Translations under genes and position numbers: made by a program | Part shown: in pieces, positions 1-11,174 of the stretch | How the letters are laid out: each line of letters opens with the position of its first letter | Position numbering within the stretch: the first letter of the stretch is position 1 | Assembly (NCBI GenBank): GCA_019095985.1 | Contig: JAGTTF010005837.1 | Span: forward strand, 67,745-131,744 | DNA from: Streblospio benedicti | Lineage: Eukaryota; Annelida; Polychaeta; Spionida; Spionidae | DNA length: 64,000 nucleotides | Reading direction: 5' to 3' | Notes under the pieces: generated by a model | What the model saw: only the letters and a program-made list of their open reading frames with translations | The model's database searches: none | What the model was told of the DNA's origin: nothing

Positions 1-289
1 GAAAATTATCATAACAATAAAATATCAAATCCTTCATTAATATATTAGTAAATGGAACAAAAAAAAAGGAAATTGACAACATTATTTTTAAACATATTTT
101 TTACTTTATCAACAATACTCAAAGATTTGTATGAATTCGGACAAATAAAAAACTTTCACCTCATTAACAATCATTATGATGCATATCCTTTCGTGAGCAT
201 ATGTGCTTGATGTTTGTATTTAATGTCAAGAACACCTCGTATTTTTTAATGTGTGTAATTGACGATAAATAAATTCAATTAAATAAAAT
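1..289. other. AT-rich, no gene seen
   Basis: I see no coding exon, RNA gene or recognisable repeat here. The stretch ends where the GC-richer family Z/RCC1 copy begins. Confidence 0.6.
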
Positions 290-740
290 AATTTATCCCT
301 CGCCACACCTGGCGGTGACTTCCTGGTTTTACGGCAGCAGACGCCCTCAACTCGTCTTCACCACTTCCTCCCCATGTTCGTCTCCCCCTGGGCCTACTTC
401 CCACACGTCTTCTGATGCTGAGTCACTGTCCTCGACTGCTGGTTCACCTTGTTCTACCTCTTCCTTCTTCCCACCCGCCTTCTGATTCTTGAAAGAAGCC
501 TAAGGTCAAGCGCTCCCTCCTCGCGCTGGCCTCTGAGGTTGACCACGACCAGACTGGTGCCGCTCGCCAGATCATCGTCATCGATGGTAGGGATAAAGTT
601 CCCTCTGGCACTAATCCTGAGCACCGACCAGACTGGTGCCGCTCCCCAGATCCCGTCATCGATGGTAGGGATATTTAAATGCCACGATCGATAAAAATCA
701 AATATTTGGTGTAATATTGTCCTTCCATTCAACATTTTAA
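290..740 (-). pseudogene. Family Z 5' part, copy A (divergent to RCC1)
   Basis: On the minus strand this reads ISARGNFIPTIDDDDLASGT, continues to an Arg-rich stretch (SRIRRRVGRR), and then in another frame an acidic part containing EVEQGEPAVED and SASEDVWE. The same two blocks recur at 21,650-22,097, 36,000-36,210 and 45,492-45,666. The FIPTIDD block is tandemly duplicated with a period of about 79 bp (starts near 547 and 626). Copy A lies head to head with an RCC1 fragment and shares the region between them. I do not recognise the protein; it looks like the N-terminal, disordered acidic part of the family Z gene. Confidence 0.5.
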
Positions 741-758
741 ACAGTTTTTATCAACATC
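665..758. promoter_or_regulatory. Shared RCC1/Z upstream region
   Basis: The DNA just upstream of the RCC1 start codon is conserved among four copies: here, and on the other strand at 12,345-12,430, 35,812-35,905 and 44,162-44,260. Shared landmarks are a short TCGAT/ATCGATCG-like palindromic patch, a GTGTAAT-type patch and AACATTTTAAACA just before the start. Because transcription units point away from it on both sides, I infer a bidirectional promoter with 5' UTR. No TATA box or start site can be assigned from sequence alone. Confidence 0.4.
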
Positions 759-1195
759 ATGGCTGGCGCGAAGAGAGGCCAAAAGCGAACAAGAACAGTG
801 AAGAATAACTTGTCAACAGAAGAAAATAGAGCCAAGAAAATCAAAATCTGTCACCGATTGCATGGCACAAAAAAAAGGCCAAGTCCTCAGTGTCAGTGAA
901 GGCGACACGGGACAGCTCGGTCATGGTCCGGATGTGATGGAAAGGACTAAACCAGGAAAGGTCGATTTTCCTCCCAGTGTGGTTCAAGTTTGTGCCGGCA
1001 GCATGGGCAGCGTTGTTTCACGTCAGTGGGCAAAAGTGTTCACATGGGGCTGTAATGACAAAGGCTCTTTAGGCAGACACACCGGAGGACGAGGATGAGA
1101 CGATGTCGCCGAGAAGCCGCGTCACCGGAAGTGGTGCAGGTGTCAGCCGGCGACAGTCACAGTCAGAGTATGAAGATTGGCTGAAATTTGAAGTG
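759..1195 (+). pseudogene. RCC1: RCC1 N-terminal fragment, copy A
   Basis: RCC1 is the chromatin-bound nucleotide exchange factor for Ran. The start reads MAGAKRGQKRTRTVKNNLST, a basic N-terminal tail like that of RCC1, then after a frameshift GQVLSVSEGDTGQLGHGP and VFTWGCNDKGSLGR, matching blade 1 of the beta-propeller. After a second shift a piece of blade 2 ([10 protein letters not shown]) appears near 1,131-1,160. There is no intron across roughly 120 residues, whereas the full protein has about 420. It is truncated and frameshifted, so a pseudogene fragment rather than the working gene. Confidence 0.85.
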
Positions 1196-1727
1196 GACCA
1201 CAGGTCCTGTTACTCCTTTTTTTTAACAGGACCTCAGAGCTTTAACTGGACCACCTAGACCAGCGTTCAAGAAATACACCGGTTGCAGACAAGATAATGG
1301 TTCAGGTCCATGTTTATTTTTACAAATCGAGTGGTTTTTAATCACATTGTTAATTCTATATTTCAACCAATAATAATAAAGTGAATATCACTGGATGCTT
1401 TTTGTTATCATGTGCTTGTTTTTTAAAAGAGTAAGACCAACACCATTTACATGAGCAAAGTTTTATTTAAAAAATATCAACAAACAAAACTTAGACTTAG
1501 TCCATCTAATTCACCCACACTCAAATCATAATATCATCACTCAGATCATCTAGATACCATCATCTGAGTCACATTAATCAAGAAACACATCAGTCCATCA
1601 AGTAATTTATCATCACTTAGTCCTTCTAAATCACCCTGAAATCACTCAGTCATAATCTCATCATCTCATGCTCACAGAATGGGATCATAATCATCCAGAA
1701 ACACATCAGTCAAACAACTCATCATCT
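1196..1727. other. Intergenic, likely 3' UTR of the hAT remnant
   Basis: No coding exon is visible. From about 1,440 to 1,727 the sequence is full of degenerate CATCACTCAG/CATCAAGT-like repeats running straight into the stop codon of the minus-strand hAT fragment, so it is best read as its 3' untranslated region. TTTATTT at about 1,464 is a possible minus-strand AATAAA-type signal. Confidence 0.4.
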
Positions 1728-2110
1728 TCACTCACTTAGCCCAGCAACTGCATCATCAAGATTGCCATACTCAGAATCGTACTCTGAGTCATCATCCCAG
1801 CCTGATGTCATCTCATTGATAGCATCTTCTTGAACATGTTGCACCTGTTCAGCAATAATCTCATCAGGCTGTGGCAACTCTTCATTGTTTGCATCATATT
1901 GATCTTCCTCTTGTACATTCAGTCTGCCTATCTTCCTTTTTGGTGTGTACCACTCCGCTATACCAGGCATGGGATCAAAGTCCTGGATTTCTTTGGAATG
2001 TAGCTGAATAGTGAGCAGCATGGTCATCGTTTCCGCCCTGAGTCTATTTCTATACTCAGTTTTGACCATCTTCATCGCAGAGAAGCCCCTTTCACAAATA
2101 GTCTAAAACT
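1728..2110 (-). pseudogene. hAT transposase C-terminal fragment
   Basis: The minus strand reads CERGFSAMKMVKTEYRNRLR followed by AETMTMLLTIQL and an acidic tail ending AVAGLSE. The ERxFSxMKxxKTxxRNRL block is the dimerisation region of hAT transposases, close to the domesticated ZNF862/KIAA1586-like group. Only the C-terminal end is present, and the frame upstream of the block is lost. A second exon of the same type lies at 2,891-3,165. Confidence 0.75.
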
Positions 2111-2890
2111 GCACTGCTTGCTCGCAAAGACAGGATGAGGTCGATGAGGATTAATATGTTTGGACATTTTGCACTACATACCTCATTGATTTCTTTCCAT
2201 GATTAAATAACACATAATGAAATAATAGTTAGGAGAAGCATGTCAATTAATTAAATCACGATTTTGGTTACAAAATTGTAATGCACATTTGTGGAATCAT
2301 TCCGCGATTGACATTGTAGTTTTAGATTTTAGGAAGTTGTATTTTCTATTTTTAATCGTCAATTTCAATTGTATAAAGCAATCATTGTATATTTTAATCA
2401 AAAACATTGTTATACACTTATTTTGATCTTATAGATAAATATTGGCCTTGATTTCTTTTTTATGAGGTCACAATAGCACTTCAAATTATGTCTATTTTAA
2501 ATTAGTTCTATCTCGTGTGCATGTTGTTTGTCTGGGGCTACAGTTTTGTATTATAGATCTGATTGATATAGACTTAATTGTCAAATTGCCAAGAATACTT
2601 GTCATCCTGAATTGCATGATGTATTTTAGTTTTTAAAAGTTTTCGCGAGTAATGGTCTACTAGTGAAGTATAACTTGTGAGTATAACAGGTTAAAACAAA
2701 ATACAGTGTTACACTTTTATTGTAAAATTTTCATACATGTATTCATTATTGTAACGGCAAACCATTTAGGCTTGACATCAAAAGATAGGCATATTTAGTG
2801 TAAAACTGTTTTCTGCTTAAATGTGTTTCATATTTAGGCTTTTGTTTATAGTTGTTATAGTTTCTTCATGTCAGGTATTATTTTGGCTTG
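2111..2890. other. AT-rich, no gene seen
   Basis: Low-complexity AT-rich sequence between two hAT exons. It may be an old intron of that element, but no exon, RNA gene or repeat unit is supported. Confidence 0.5.
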
Positions 2891-3165
2891 CTATGAGCAG
2901 CCTATTGTTGTGGCGTATTTTTTGTGATAACGTCCAATCATGGCCCAAGCCATAAGTTGCATTTCATTCCGTGATGATGATATGTGAGAGTTGTGTGTTT
3001 GGATGTTTTTGTATTGTCTGTTACAAATATTCAATGGAAATAATGCAGAGCCACACTCCTTGCCTATGGCAGAGATGTAGTCCTTGCGGCGTGCTGGCAC
3101 GTTGTCGAACAGTGTATAGAGCGCCTTCAGGAAGGTGTCCACCTCCCAGTCTGTTGCTTCCATCC
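2891..3165 (-). pseudogene. hAT transposase internal exon
   Basis: A good splice acceptor (ATTTTGTAG) on the minus strand opens a frame reading EVDTFLKALYTLFDNVPARR, KDYISAIGKECGSALFPL and NICNRQ. The pattern of an LF-D-PARR-D block followed by LFPL-C is typical of the middle of ZNF862-like hAT transposases. The rest of the frame has no further similarity I recognise. With 1,728-2,110 it forms one decayed hAT on the minus strand. Confidence 0.5.
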
Positions 3166-3199
3166 CTACAAAATATTGCCAATCCAATATTTAAAACAA

Positions 3200-3945
3200 A
3201 CATTAGTAACAACATTTAAGTTAATGACACAAATATGTTAGAAGCTCTGAGTTTCGCATTTGCTGGTGTTACCCCAAAGGTTGCTTCAAAATAATAGTAC
3301 GTGTCTGATCCATGTGGGCAGATTGTTTCCATTGATGAATCATCTGTATTATTCGAAAAATCAATTTGCCCAAAACAATTATTTCGTAAATACATCTCAT
3401 TGGTAAACAATGTTGTGTTGTTATGACCTTAGGTGATATGTTTTCAACTTTAAACATTTCCTCCATCATATTTGCATTTTAAAGCACTAGTGATATGCTT
3501 GCACAAGAAAGCTTCTTGCACACATGATGAGGCTATCTGTGCTTGTTGGCACGCTGCATTCTCACAAAATAATGACTGAGGCATTGTTGTCATGAAGTGT
3601 TTTCATGGGTCCAACCAAGTTCTTAGATACCACGAAAACCCGAATTATGCCACAAAATGCATCCATGGAGACTTGTTTCCTCGCTATGTTTTCTCTGTTT
3701 GTGGCTTTGTGGTTTTAAAAAAAAACAATGAAGTAGAAATTTTTACTTCCTGTGATCAGATAATGTGGCATTACCCATCTGACATTGCCACATTGTTTTA
3801 CAACATAGGATTGTCGCATAAATATTGAAAATAACTAAAATACTCTTTCTTGCCATCTTTTCACATTTTTTTCTGTTCGGTAGCATCTGACATTCTCCAT
3901 TGAAAGTATTGATATGGATATACTTAAGAATTTTGGAGTAGTGTG
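3200..3945 (-). other. Family W 3' tail (left arm)
   Basis: Matches 41,162-41,960 of the right arm in inverse orientation. It contains a short minus-strand frame beginning MMEEMFKVENISPKV, also seen in the other arm, and an opposite-strand frame at 3,592-3,828. Neither resembles a family I know, so the coding status is undecided. Confidence 0.4.
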
Positions 3946-4680
3946 TTAATGATTTTTATTCTCTTTTTTTGGGGCGACCACGACCTTTGAGAAGACAATT
4001 TCAGAAAGCTTTGTACAAAACTGTGAATACCCTTGTCCCTTTCTGCAATCTCGCATTTTCTTTTGTGGTGTCCTTGGTGAAATTTGTTCTCCAATTGCAA
4101 GTTGTTGGAATGGAGGAAAGAGTAATTTGGAATTAACAAACCTTTTCTTTTTATTTTCATAACCCATGACGGGAGAAAGCTGGTAACCAGACCAGTTTGC
4201 TTGTTCACACTGATCAAGAAGTTGTTCCAATCTTTCACCCTCCATTGGAGACGGCTTTGCATTTTAGAATAAAACTCTGAGTATCGCCTTTGTACACCAG
4301 ATCTTGAGTTAGCAGCCATCAAACAACAGGGGTTTATTGTACAGAATACAACCCTAACATTGAAGGCTGAACAATCAGCTTTAAACACCAGGGCAGTATT
4401 CTGTTAATCCTCTAAGGAAAACTGCTCCACAATCAGCTCCTTTATAGAGGGAAGTTTTGTCACCAGATCACAGAATCCCCCATACACATAAATAATTGGT
4501 GGGAGGGATAAGCCGCTCTTTCTGCCTGTTTTGTAAAAGCTGGACTGTGTAATTCTGTATTTCATGAAGTTTGTGCCCCCATAGGCACTCTTTCCTCAAA
4601 CTCCCTGCATTAAGTGAGCCAATATTGGAGTCACCAAGTATGAGTGAGTCTCAAGTCATCTCTGTGACTACTGTTGTGGC
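3946..4680 (-). pseudogene. Family W last exon, SGNH-like (left arm)
   Basis: A minus-strand acceptor (ACATTTAG) at 4,681-4,682 opens an exon containing SLILGDSNIGS-type sequence, which resembles block I (GDS) of SGNH/GDSL hydrolases. It continues through VRVVFCTINPCCLM and VKDWNNFLISVNKQTG to a Lys-rich end (APKKENKNH). No clear GxND or DxxH block is visible, so catalysis is doubtful. The frame is interrupted. The right arm copy is at 40,397-41,161. Confidence 0.5.
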
Positions 4681-4929
4681 CTAAATGTATTGAAAATATA
4701 ATGCTGTATTTCATGAAAAACTAAAACTAAGGTGTACAAAAAACATCAGTTTCAAGCCAAGTACAGTAGATGTGTATCTACAATATCACACAATTTAAAA
4801 TTGTTTATCATAATCTAAATTTAAAAGCTTCTTGATACAATGCAATCAAATATCAAGTACTTTTTTTTTGTTATCTACTTCAAATTACTAAAATCTAGTT
4901 CTTAAAAATTATCAAGATTATCTTACAGC

Positions 4930-5271
4930 TTCAATAGTAGTAGGTAAATCTCTGTCCCCGCTGTTTCCCCCTGGTCAACAGCCCCCAGGTTTCACTGTAG
5001 AGGTCATCAAGGGCGCCTCAGCGATCACATCATCTACACCTTTCACCAGCATCGGGGAGGCGTCACGCTCGTGTACTACAGCAGGTTGGGCACCGCTGGT
5101 TCCGGGCAGAGAGACCCCATCGCCGCCGGCTACTCAGGGAATCGACGTGTGAACGACTGGAATTGTCGCCCGTGTCCCCTCAGCTACGCCTGTGGGATGA
5201 CACTTACCTGTGTTCACCGGGGTGGCCCCCATGCGACTGCCCGGCCACGCTGGGAATGGGTGAAGTTGTTT
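4930..5271 (-). pseudogene. Family W N-terminal exons, 3' portion (left arm)
   Basis: Inverse counterpart of about 39,830-40,160. The protein there is acidic and Gly/Ser/Thr-rich (for example VKGVDDVIAEAPSMTSTVKP), with no known domain. A donor at the low end corresponds to the GTAAGA donor at 40,161 of the right arm. The exon is cut at its upstream side by family X. Confidence 0.45.
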
Positions 5272-5304
5272 TAAGTTTAAAGGGTCCTAAAATATATTTA
5301 AGAT

Positions 5305-6014
5305 TTAAGTATCGACCGAATTGTCCAAAGAAGCTAAGAGTTTGTCCTCAGATTCAACTCTAGTTTTGAAAAGTTTGAATGCCGTGTCAATGAGGTCTTT
5401 GGCCTTTTCTGAGTCGAAATGGACATTAAGCCGTTTGTTAGTAGATTTAGATGGGTCAGTGTTATTGTTAGAGTTAGTATTAATGAGTGTATGAAGTAAG
5501 TGGGAAGCCCCGATGTAAACACCCGAGGAATCATACTCTTTGATATAGGATCCCATGTAGTTTTGTGGTATGATGTAAAAGGCTGGGAAGATTCCTAAAT
5601 TGTTTTGAGTAGATGGGTCATGTAAAGCTGCGATGTAACTACTAAGTGAGTGAAGTTGATTGGTAGTCAAGTACAACGGTCTATGAGGCTCATGGATGTA
5701 GATCGCTGCTTGCGGAAAAATTTGGTTCAAAATGGATAGAAGTTTTTGTACATCAGTAGTAGCTTCTTTTAGGGTGTTATAATGAAAATTCAAAACCCCA
5801 ATCTGGATCACAATGTCTGTAACTCTCATATATGCATCAAGATCAATGAGATTGTCCAATGAGTTGTGTAAGCCTTCCAATAGTATCGATAAATTGGCTC
5901 CTGGAATCGTATATATATGTGTGTCCGTTTTATTAGGTAGATGGTTAAAAATTCTAGCCCCGTTAGAGTCACAAAACCATATAAATCTGGAGCGAGGGGG
6001 TGAAGGAAGTCCAT
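5305..6014 (-). CDS. Family X gene 2, SGNH-like domain (left)
   Basis: The domain starts with MDF and an aromatic strand that in the other copy reads IWFCDSNG, matching the SGNH block I pattern. DIVIQIGVLNFH occupies the position of the GxND block, and NVHFDSEKAKDLIDTAFKLF the C-terminal DxxH helix region. Between them lies IYIHEPHRPLYLTTNQLHSL. The catalytic Asn and the canonical DGxH are not obvious, so an SGNH fold without proven esterase activity is the safest reading. The frame is nearly whole but not continuous across its N-terminus. Confidence 0.5.
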
Positions 6015-6070
6015 TCTGAGTGAACTGTGACTTGGTGATCCTGTCTTGATAGGGTAATTGAATAGATGCG

Positions 6071-7178
6071 TCAGGAGTGACCGATGTAGTTTGAGGGGGG
6101 GGGGGCCAACGGAGGGTCTTGTTGGGGTTTAGTTGAATGGCTCTTTTTGACTGAGTATTTTAGTTTTTTTGTAGGTGGTTGAGCTAAATCAGAAGTTGGT
6201 TCAAAATTTGGAGGGTTGACATGTTCCTCCGGTGGGACATGTGTATTATTTTGCTTAATAGTAGGGTCGTGAGTAGTATGAAGGATATTGGTCTGGGTGG
6301 TGTCAATACTGGGGTTGGTCAGAGGGCGTGTGCAGTTCTGTGCATCCTGATCCACATCCAGTAGATTCAAAGCCGTATGAAGGTCAAGCATTTCATTGGG
6401 GTTAGTTGAATGTTGTGAGAGGGACAGATCTGCCAAGTCACGTTCAGCGTCCGGGATAGAAGGATTTTGTGATGTGGATGATGCAGGGTAATTTGAGGAA
6501 GTGTTATCCGACGACTGTTTTTTCGGTGTACTGGTCATTGGAGAGTGGTGCGGACGGTTATTATGTGTTCTTTGTGATCTTGGATGTATGGTATGGGTTG
6601 ATACGTGTGTAGAGGGTGGTGAGTTAGGTCGGGTATTAGTATCGTCGTGAAGAGACCAAGGAACAAGGATGTCACACGTGACACCCTGGTCTTTGGTGTC
6701 AGTTATTGAGAATGTATGTAGGGGACGGAGGATGTCACTGACATCTGTAATAGTGGATACATGGTTAGGCGTAGCCGTAACAGCTGTGGAACTGTTAATA
6801 ATAGTTGCTGACGGGATAAGGGACGAGGCTACTGAGGTAAGGGCTGCCGACGAGCCCACGTATTTAGCCAGTTGAAGTTTAATTGTTTGGTTGATTTGTC
6901 GTTTGTGTTCCTTGGTAATAGTAGGTCTGGGTGAGTCTGTATTACGGGAGAAGGTTTTTTTGTTTGCATGTTTAGCAATTTTAGGAGGTGGTGGGAGTAA
7001 GCCGGAGTAGTATGTACCAGCCGATGGCCAATATGGCCCAATTTTGCGTTTGAAGTTGGTTAATGGTTGTTGTAGAGTAGGGGGGTTGCTGTAATAGGTA
7101 GATTTTGTTGGTGTGAACGTGTGAGCATTTGTGTTGTAGTAGGGGTTAAAAAATCGGGGAGGCAGTCTTGGATCTGTA
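6071..7178 (-). CDS. Family X gene 2, Pro/Thr/Ser-rich part (left)
   Basis: Follows an acceptor (TTTGTTTTACAG) near 7,180. The protein is about 360 residues, rich in Pro, Thr, Ser and His. It contains FKRKIGPYWPSAGTYYSG, LLPPPPKIAKHANKKT and near the C-terminus PPTKKLKYSVKKSHS, which looks like a nuclear localisation signal. No known domain is seen. The right copy at 17,766-18,780 is more decayed. I infer that it is the disordered N-terminal half of the SGNH-like protein that follows directly. Confidence 0.5.
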
Positions 7179-7179
7179 A

Positions 7180-8535
7180 AACAAATGATTAATTGCATGG
7201 TCAGAGGAGCAATTATGTTGATAGTGGCAATATTCAGAGTAATGTAATAAATATAGGTAATGAAGAAAGAAAATATATATATATATATATATATATGTAG
7301 AAGGCATAATATATAATAAAAAGGTAGAAGAAACGTAAATAAAAACAGCAAAAACATGAAAAAAGTGTATTATATAAGTGGTAAAACTATAATACGTATG
7401 ATTAGAAGTGTGTATTGAATTAGATGACGGGGTACATTATGTGAAAAATTGATAAATGTAAGAAGGAGTGGGTACTAGCTATTGTAGTGAGACAAACATA
7501 TAATATTAGGCAGTAAGTGTAACTGATTGCCCGGGTGATTATGAATGAAAATATTTAACTGAAATTGATAGGATAAAAGGACAAAATAAATGCGATCGGG
7601 TGCGTTGTGGTGAGTTATAAAAAAAAATATATTCAGTATGTATCTGTGTAGGTATAAGGTGGGGTATGTACTCGGATTATGTGTAAAAAACATTTGGTGT
7701 ATATGTATTAACTATTATGTAAGGGTAGTGAAAACGCAAGGTCTGATATTATGGTAAGCACGCTGTAGCCAAATCTCCGTGTACACAATGAAGAACCGTA
7801 TGGATGCAGTAATAATAAGTAAGTAAAGAAAATAAAGAGCCAATGGTGAGATGAGTGAACGGTATTAATGCTACAAGGAGAATGTTACTAATTAATGGAT
7901 TAGATGGAGCGTAAAATGTTGTATACAATTGTAAACAAAGGGTAGACGATACTGATTTGCAATAACAACGTGAAAGACATTCAAAACAAGTAAAACAGGG
8001 TACGTTATGTTAAGAATTATTAAAGTATTAAGAAATAAGTATTGAGATCCGAGAATGTTTAGTATTAAAACGTGTGCATGATATGTAAAAAAATAAAGAA
8101 TAATGGATTTGATATGCTAAAAAAAGAAATTATATTTGAACTAATAATGGTTGCATTGTGTTAAAAATTGAAATTGCGAAATAGGATTTTGTTCGGTAGT
8201 ATATAATTTAATAGTAGTAGTAGAACTACTGTTGTAGCAATGAATGTTGTAAGACATGAATTGAGGGAGTCGGACCATATAGTTAAGAAAAATAACTTTT
8301 TATTAATTTGTGTATGGAGACGCGTCCTGTACTGGGTAGGATAATGACAATTGTGAAGTAATAGATGTAAAAACGTTTGAGTAATTGTATGCAAGGAGTT
8401 GAGCCGTGGGAATATGTTGTCTGTAGATGATATGTCACGTAAAGTGTTGGAGTAGTGAGTAGTGGTGGTGCTTAAAAAACAATAAGAACCAAGTTGTTAA
8501 GAAAAGAACAACGTATTTATTAAATGGATAACAAT
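7180..8535. other. Family X intergenic/intron spacer (left)
   Basis: AT-rich and without supported exons, but conserved with 16,372-17,764 of the right copy, including an (AT)n run at about 7,270-7,296. Conservation is through common descent of the element, not obviously through function. Confidence 0.5.
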
Positions 8536-8745
8536 TCATCTAAAGCGAAAATTGGCCACTTTGTTAAGCAATTCGGTAATGTAGTGAGGTTCTGGAGGTT
8601 GTAAGTCTGCGGGTTCACTGGGGGAAGGGGGTGGTGGTGGAGGTGGAGATCGCATCCATGGCCCTATGACCTGCCAAGGACCTGAAAAACTATCTAGATT
8701 AAGTCTAAAAAATAGAAATGTAGAAGTATTGTTGGTTACATTATG
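8536..8745 (-). CDS. Family X gene 1, proline-rich last exon (left)
   Basis: Reads LNLDSFSGPWQVIGPWMR, a run of prolines, then HYITELLNKVANFRFR and stop. The same exon occurs at 16,196-16,371 and alone at 11,690-11,856, and in all three the end (LLNKVANF-FR, stop) is conserved. An AATAAA-like signal follows the stop within 30 bases in each copy (TTAATAAATACGTTGTT). No domain is recognised. Confidence 0.5.
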   Translation of the reverse strand, partial: HNVTNNTSTFLFFRLNLDSFSGPWQVIGPWMRSPPPPPPPSPSEPADLQPPEPHYITELLNKVANFRFR

Positions 8746-9019
8746 TGTAAGCTTAATTGGTAAAGGACGAATGAGAAAAATGTGTGTAATGTTTTTAGTT
8801 TGATAATTGTAGACATAAAAAATGTAATGGTGGTTGTAGCAGTAGTTATGAAAATGAATAAATGCGTTGGAGTAGGTATTATGTTGTATTATTTGTTCTA
8901 TAAATGAAATCCAACATATAATGCAGACACTATGCATGCCCGATATTAAAGGTATATGATATGTATGTTATAATAATGAAAATGTGAACAATAGAACCAG
9001 TGGGCACTATGTGTACTGG

Positions 9020-9300
9020 GGACTGTCCATATCTTCTTCAAATTGGACAGCCCAACCGGGGCGTTGGGACTGTCCCGTCATTGGTAACCTCCCTATCCAT
9101 TTCCCGGAAGGCAACGGATAACGAGAGTCTGACTTTTGAAAACCCGCAGAGCACAGACACGTCTGTATTCCACAAGAGCAGACATCAAACTGAATATTCC
9201 GGTGCTAAAGTAAACAGAGGCATTTCCGCAATTTACGGCTATTGTCTACGATGTAAACAATCAATCCTCATGCGCCAAAATGGCGTTGACAGTTTTCATT
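9020..9300 (-). pseudogene. Family W first exon, 5' portion (left arm)
   Basis: Inverse counterpart of about 39,560-39,790. It carries the start of the acidic W protein, including the SWAV-type segment and the FEEDMDTT region, up to the point where X is inserted. The plus-strand frame here is only the antisense shadow. Confidence 0.5.
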
Positions 9301-10609
9301 ATTAATTTTCCCTGGATGAAGTCCGGAGGGATTTTCTAGCTTTTTTATACGGCATTTTTAATTCCCAAACATTACGTTGATGTTTCTAAATTATCCACTT
9401 TGTCATGTAAATACTATGGTCACGGTCACTTATTTTTTTACAGGGCAATGAAAAATGTAATCGCCATATTTAGCAAAAGCAATCCATTGTTAATATGTTC
9501 TGTGTAGTGTTACTTCCAAATGCAAATATTGTGAATGGAACTGAATAAACACAAAAAAAATCTTCAATTTTACTGTAATGGTCAATTGTTTCATTGGTGG
9601 TTGAGTGGTATCGGTATATTTTGCATCACACAAGTGTTTTATGCATTTCAATTGTTTCAATTTTTTTTTTTTAATTAGAAGATCTTTACAAATGTTGTGT
9701 ACTTTTTGGACTTTTTCTGTTCTGTGGTTGCGGTAGTTGCTGTACTTCCAAATGACAATTAAATATAACTGTCCATATCATGCAATTCCCACCTTTTATA
9801 TAGCAAGAATGGAACTGAATATACTTCCTGTTATGTGTCATTTCCACCTCAAAAATGCGCCTCAGGCTATACAAATTGTATTCCAAAACCCCGTATTTGC
9901 CCCCTGAGTTCCTTGGTCAATTCTAGCGCATCTGCTTCCGTCAATCCAAAAAAACCTGGGCCTTCAATTCCCCCTGCCATCCCACTCATTGGGTGGTTAC
10001 AAAAAGGGGGAGGTGACATTGAGGGTGACTTAAAAATTCGTTGAATGATTCTAAATGATGTGTTTGAAAGAGTTTGCTCATAGTCTGGGCACAAAAGCTG
10101 CCCCCTCGTCAAACTGATATTCCCATGCATTTCCACCACTGTTTCAAAAATTTTTTTTTCTTAGCTAGTCAACGATCTCTCATCTTTCAATTCTTTTGTA
10201 ATGTGTCAGTCTTTCTTTGCTGGTTTGGGGTTCGATTTTCTGTTCACACAGGTAATGTTTGGGCAGATGTGCTGAGCTAAAACTGTTTGATGTGGTATTT
10301 TTTTTTTGCATTAAAAACAAAAGAATTGTTTTCAAAGTTTTATTGAACCAAGATCTTTTGGATGTAATAATGAAAAGAAATGGCGGCAGTTGCTGTGGGG
10401 GTGGTGGATAACGTGGATTTTGTCAGAATGGTGGTGGTGGTTTTTTACCATCAAGCAACTGTTTTGCCCATTTCAATTGTTTTTTTTTTGTTAGACCGAG
10501 ATCTTTACCAAAATGTTCTCTAAAACAATAGTAGGTTGATTTTTATGTTTTACACAGACTTAACTTTTTGTTTTTTTAGTATGTATACAAGATGCAAAAA
10601 ATTTACTTG
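9301..10609. other. Family W spacer (left arm), no gene seen
   Basis: AT-rich with poly-A/T runs. Parts match 39,190-39,590 of the right arm, for example the stretch around 10,560-10,620. No exon or RNA gene is supported. Confidence 0.4.
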
Positions 10610-11060
10610 CACATAATTTTGTTCATTCATTTCATTCATTTAAAACTGATGTCCAGCTGGCCCCCCATTTTGTTCAATTACAAGTGGCAACACTTTATGG
10701 ATATGATCAATGTATTTGATGCATTTTGTAGCTGTCAGATGTTCCCAGAACATTCGAATACCACTAACTAATTGACAATTTGTTTAAAATTTTATTCTTC
10801 TTCCCAAAATATTTTTTTTAAATTCAGCCCACAGTAATTCAATAGGATTGAAATCAGGTGACTGGTGAAGTTTTGAACCAATTTAAATTGTGCTACTGTA
10901 TAAATGCCCTTGCCGAGATCAATGTGTGCTTGGGATCATTGTCTTGCTGAAATTTATGACCTAGAGGAAATTTTTGAGATATAAATAGAATCAAAAGATC
11001 ACGAAGATTCTTTTCCTGGTAGAACCTAGAATCCATGATTCTGTTAAAAACTAATAATTT
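10610..11060 (-). pseudogene. Tc1-like transposase remnant (left W arm)
   Basis: The minus strand encodes FNRIMDSRFYQEKNL, then [18 protein letters not shown] (catalytic Asp block at about 10,923-10,949) and a decayed SPDLNPIE-like block, followed by IRMFWEHLTATKCIKYIDHI. This is the C-terminal half of a Tc1-type DD(34/35)E transposase. Stops and a frameshift interrupt it. It may extend into the assembly gap at 11,075. Sister copies lie at 29,620-30,115 and 38,760-39,190. Confidence 0.8.
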
Positions 11061-11074
11061 TGAAGCACCTCTTT

Positions 11075-11174
11075 NNNNNNNNNNNNNNNNNNNNNNNNNN
11101 NNNNNNNNNNNNNNNNNNNNNNNNNNNNNNNNNNNNNNNNNNNNNNNNNNNNNNNNNNNNNNNNNNNNNNNNNN
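11075..11174. other. Assembly gap
   Basis: One hundred N bases, the usual placeholder for a gap of unknown size. Confidence 0.98.

Larger units (their letters stand above)
5272..9015 (-). mobile_element. Family X, left copy, inserted in W
   Basis: About 3.74 kb that matches 15,890-19,640 in inverse orientation from end to end. It contains the last exon of a proline-rich gene, an AT-rich spacer and a second gene with an SGNH-like C-terminus. It begins within what is, in the other copy, the last tandem leader unit, so it lacks the leader array. No terminal inverted repeat, LTR or poly-A tail is evident. The interruption of W shows that X arrived after the two W arms formed. Better preserved than the right copy; class unknown. 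Confidence 0.75.
3200..11060 (-). mobile_element. Family W, left inverted arm, with nested X
   Basis: Read on the minus strand, 11,060-9,020 and 5,270-3,200 together match the plus strand from 38,760 to 41,960 in order: Tc1 remnant, AT-rich spacer, acidic first exons, intron, SGNH-like last exon and 3' tail. The match breaks between 9,015 and 5,272, where a family X copy is inserted and about 40 bp of the exon are missing. The arms are diverged and decayed, so the duplication is not recent. Class is unknown; SGNH domains are known from some tyrosine-recombinase retroelements and from CR1-type LINEs. Confidence 0.7.

Noticed and set aside
7270-7296. Membrane-rich start of the 428-codon ORF at 6,071-7,357
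   Set aside because: The hydrophobic N-terminus is translation of AT-rich and (AT)n sequence upstream of a good splice acceptor near 7,180, so the coding exon more likely begins there.
9000-9305. Plus-strand 101-codon ORF
   Set aside because: It is antisense to the family W first exon; the same sequence in the right arm codes on the other strand.
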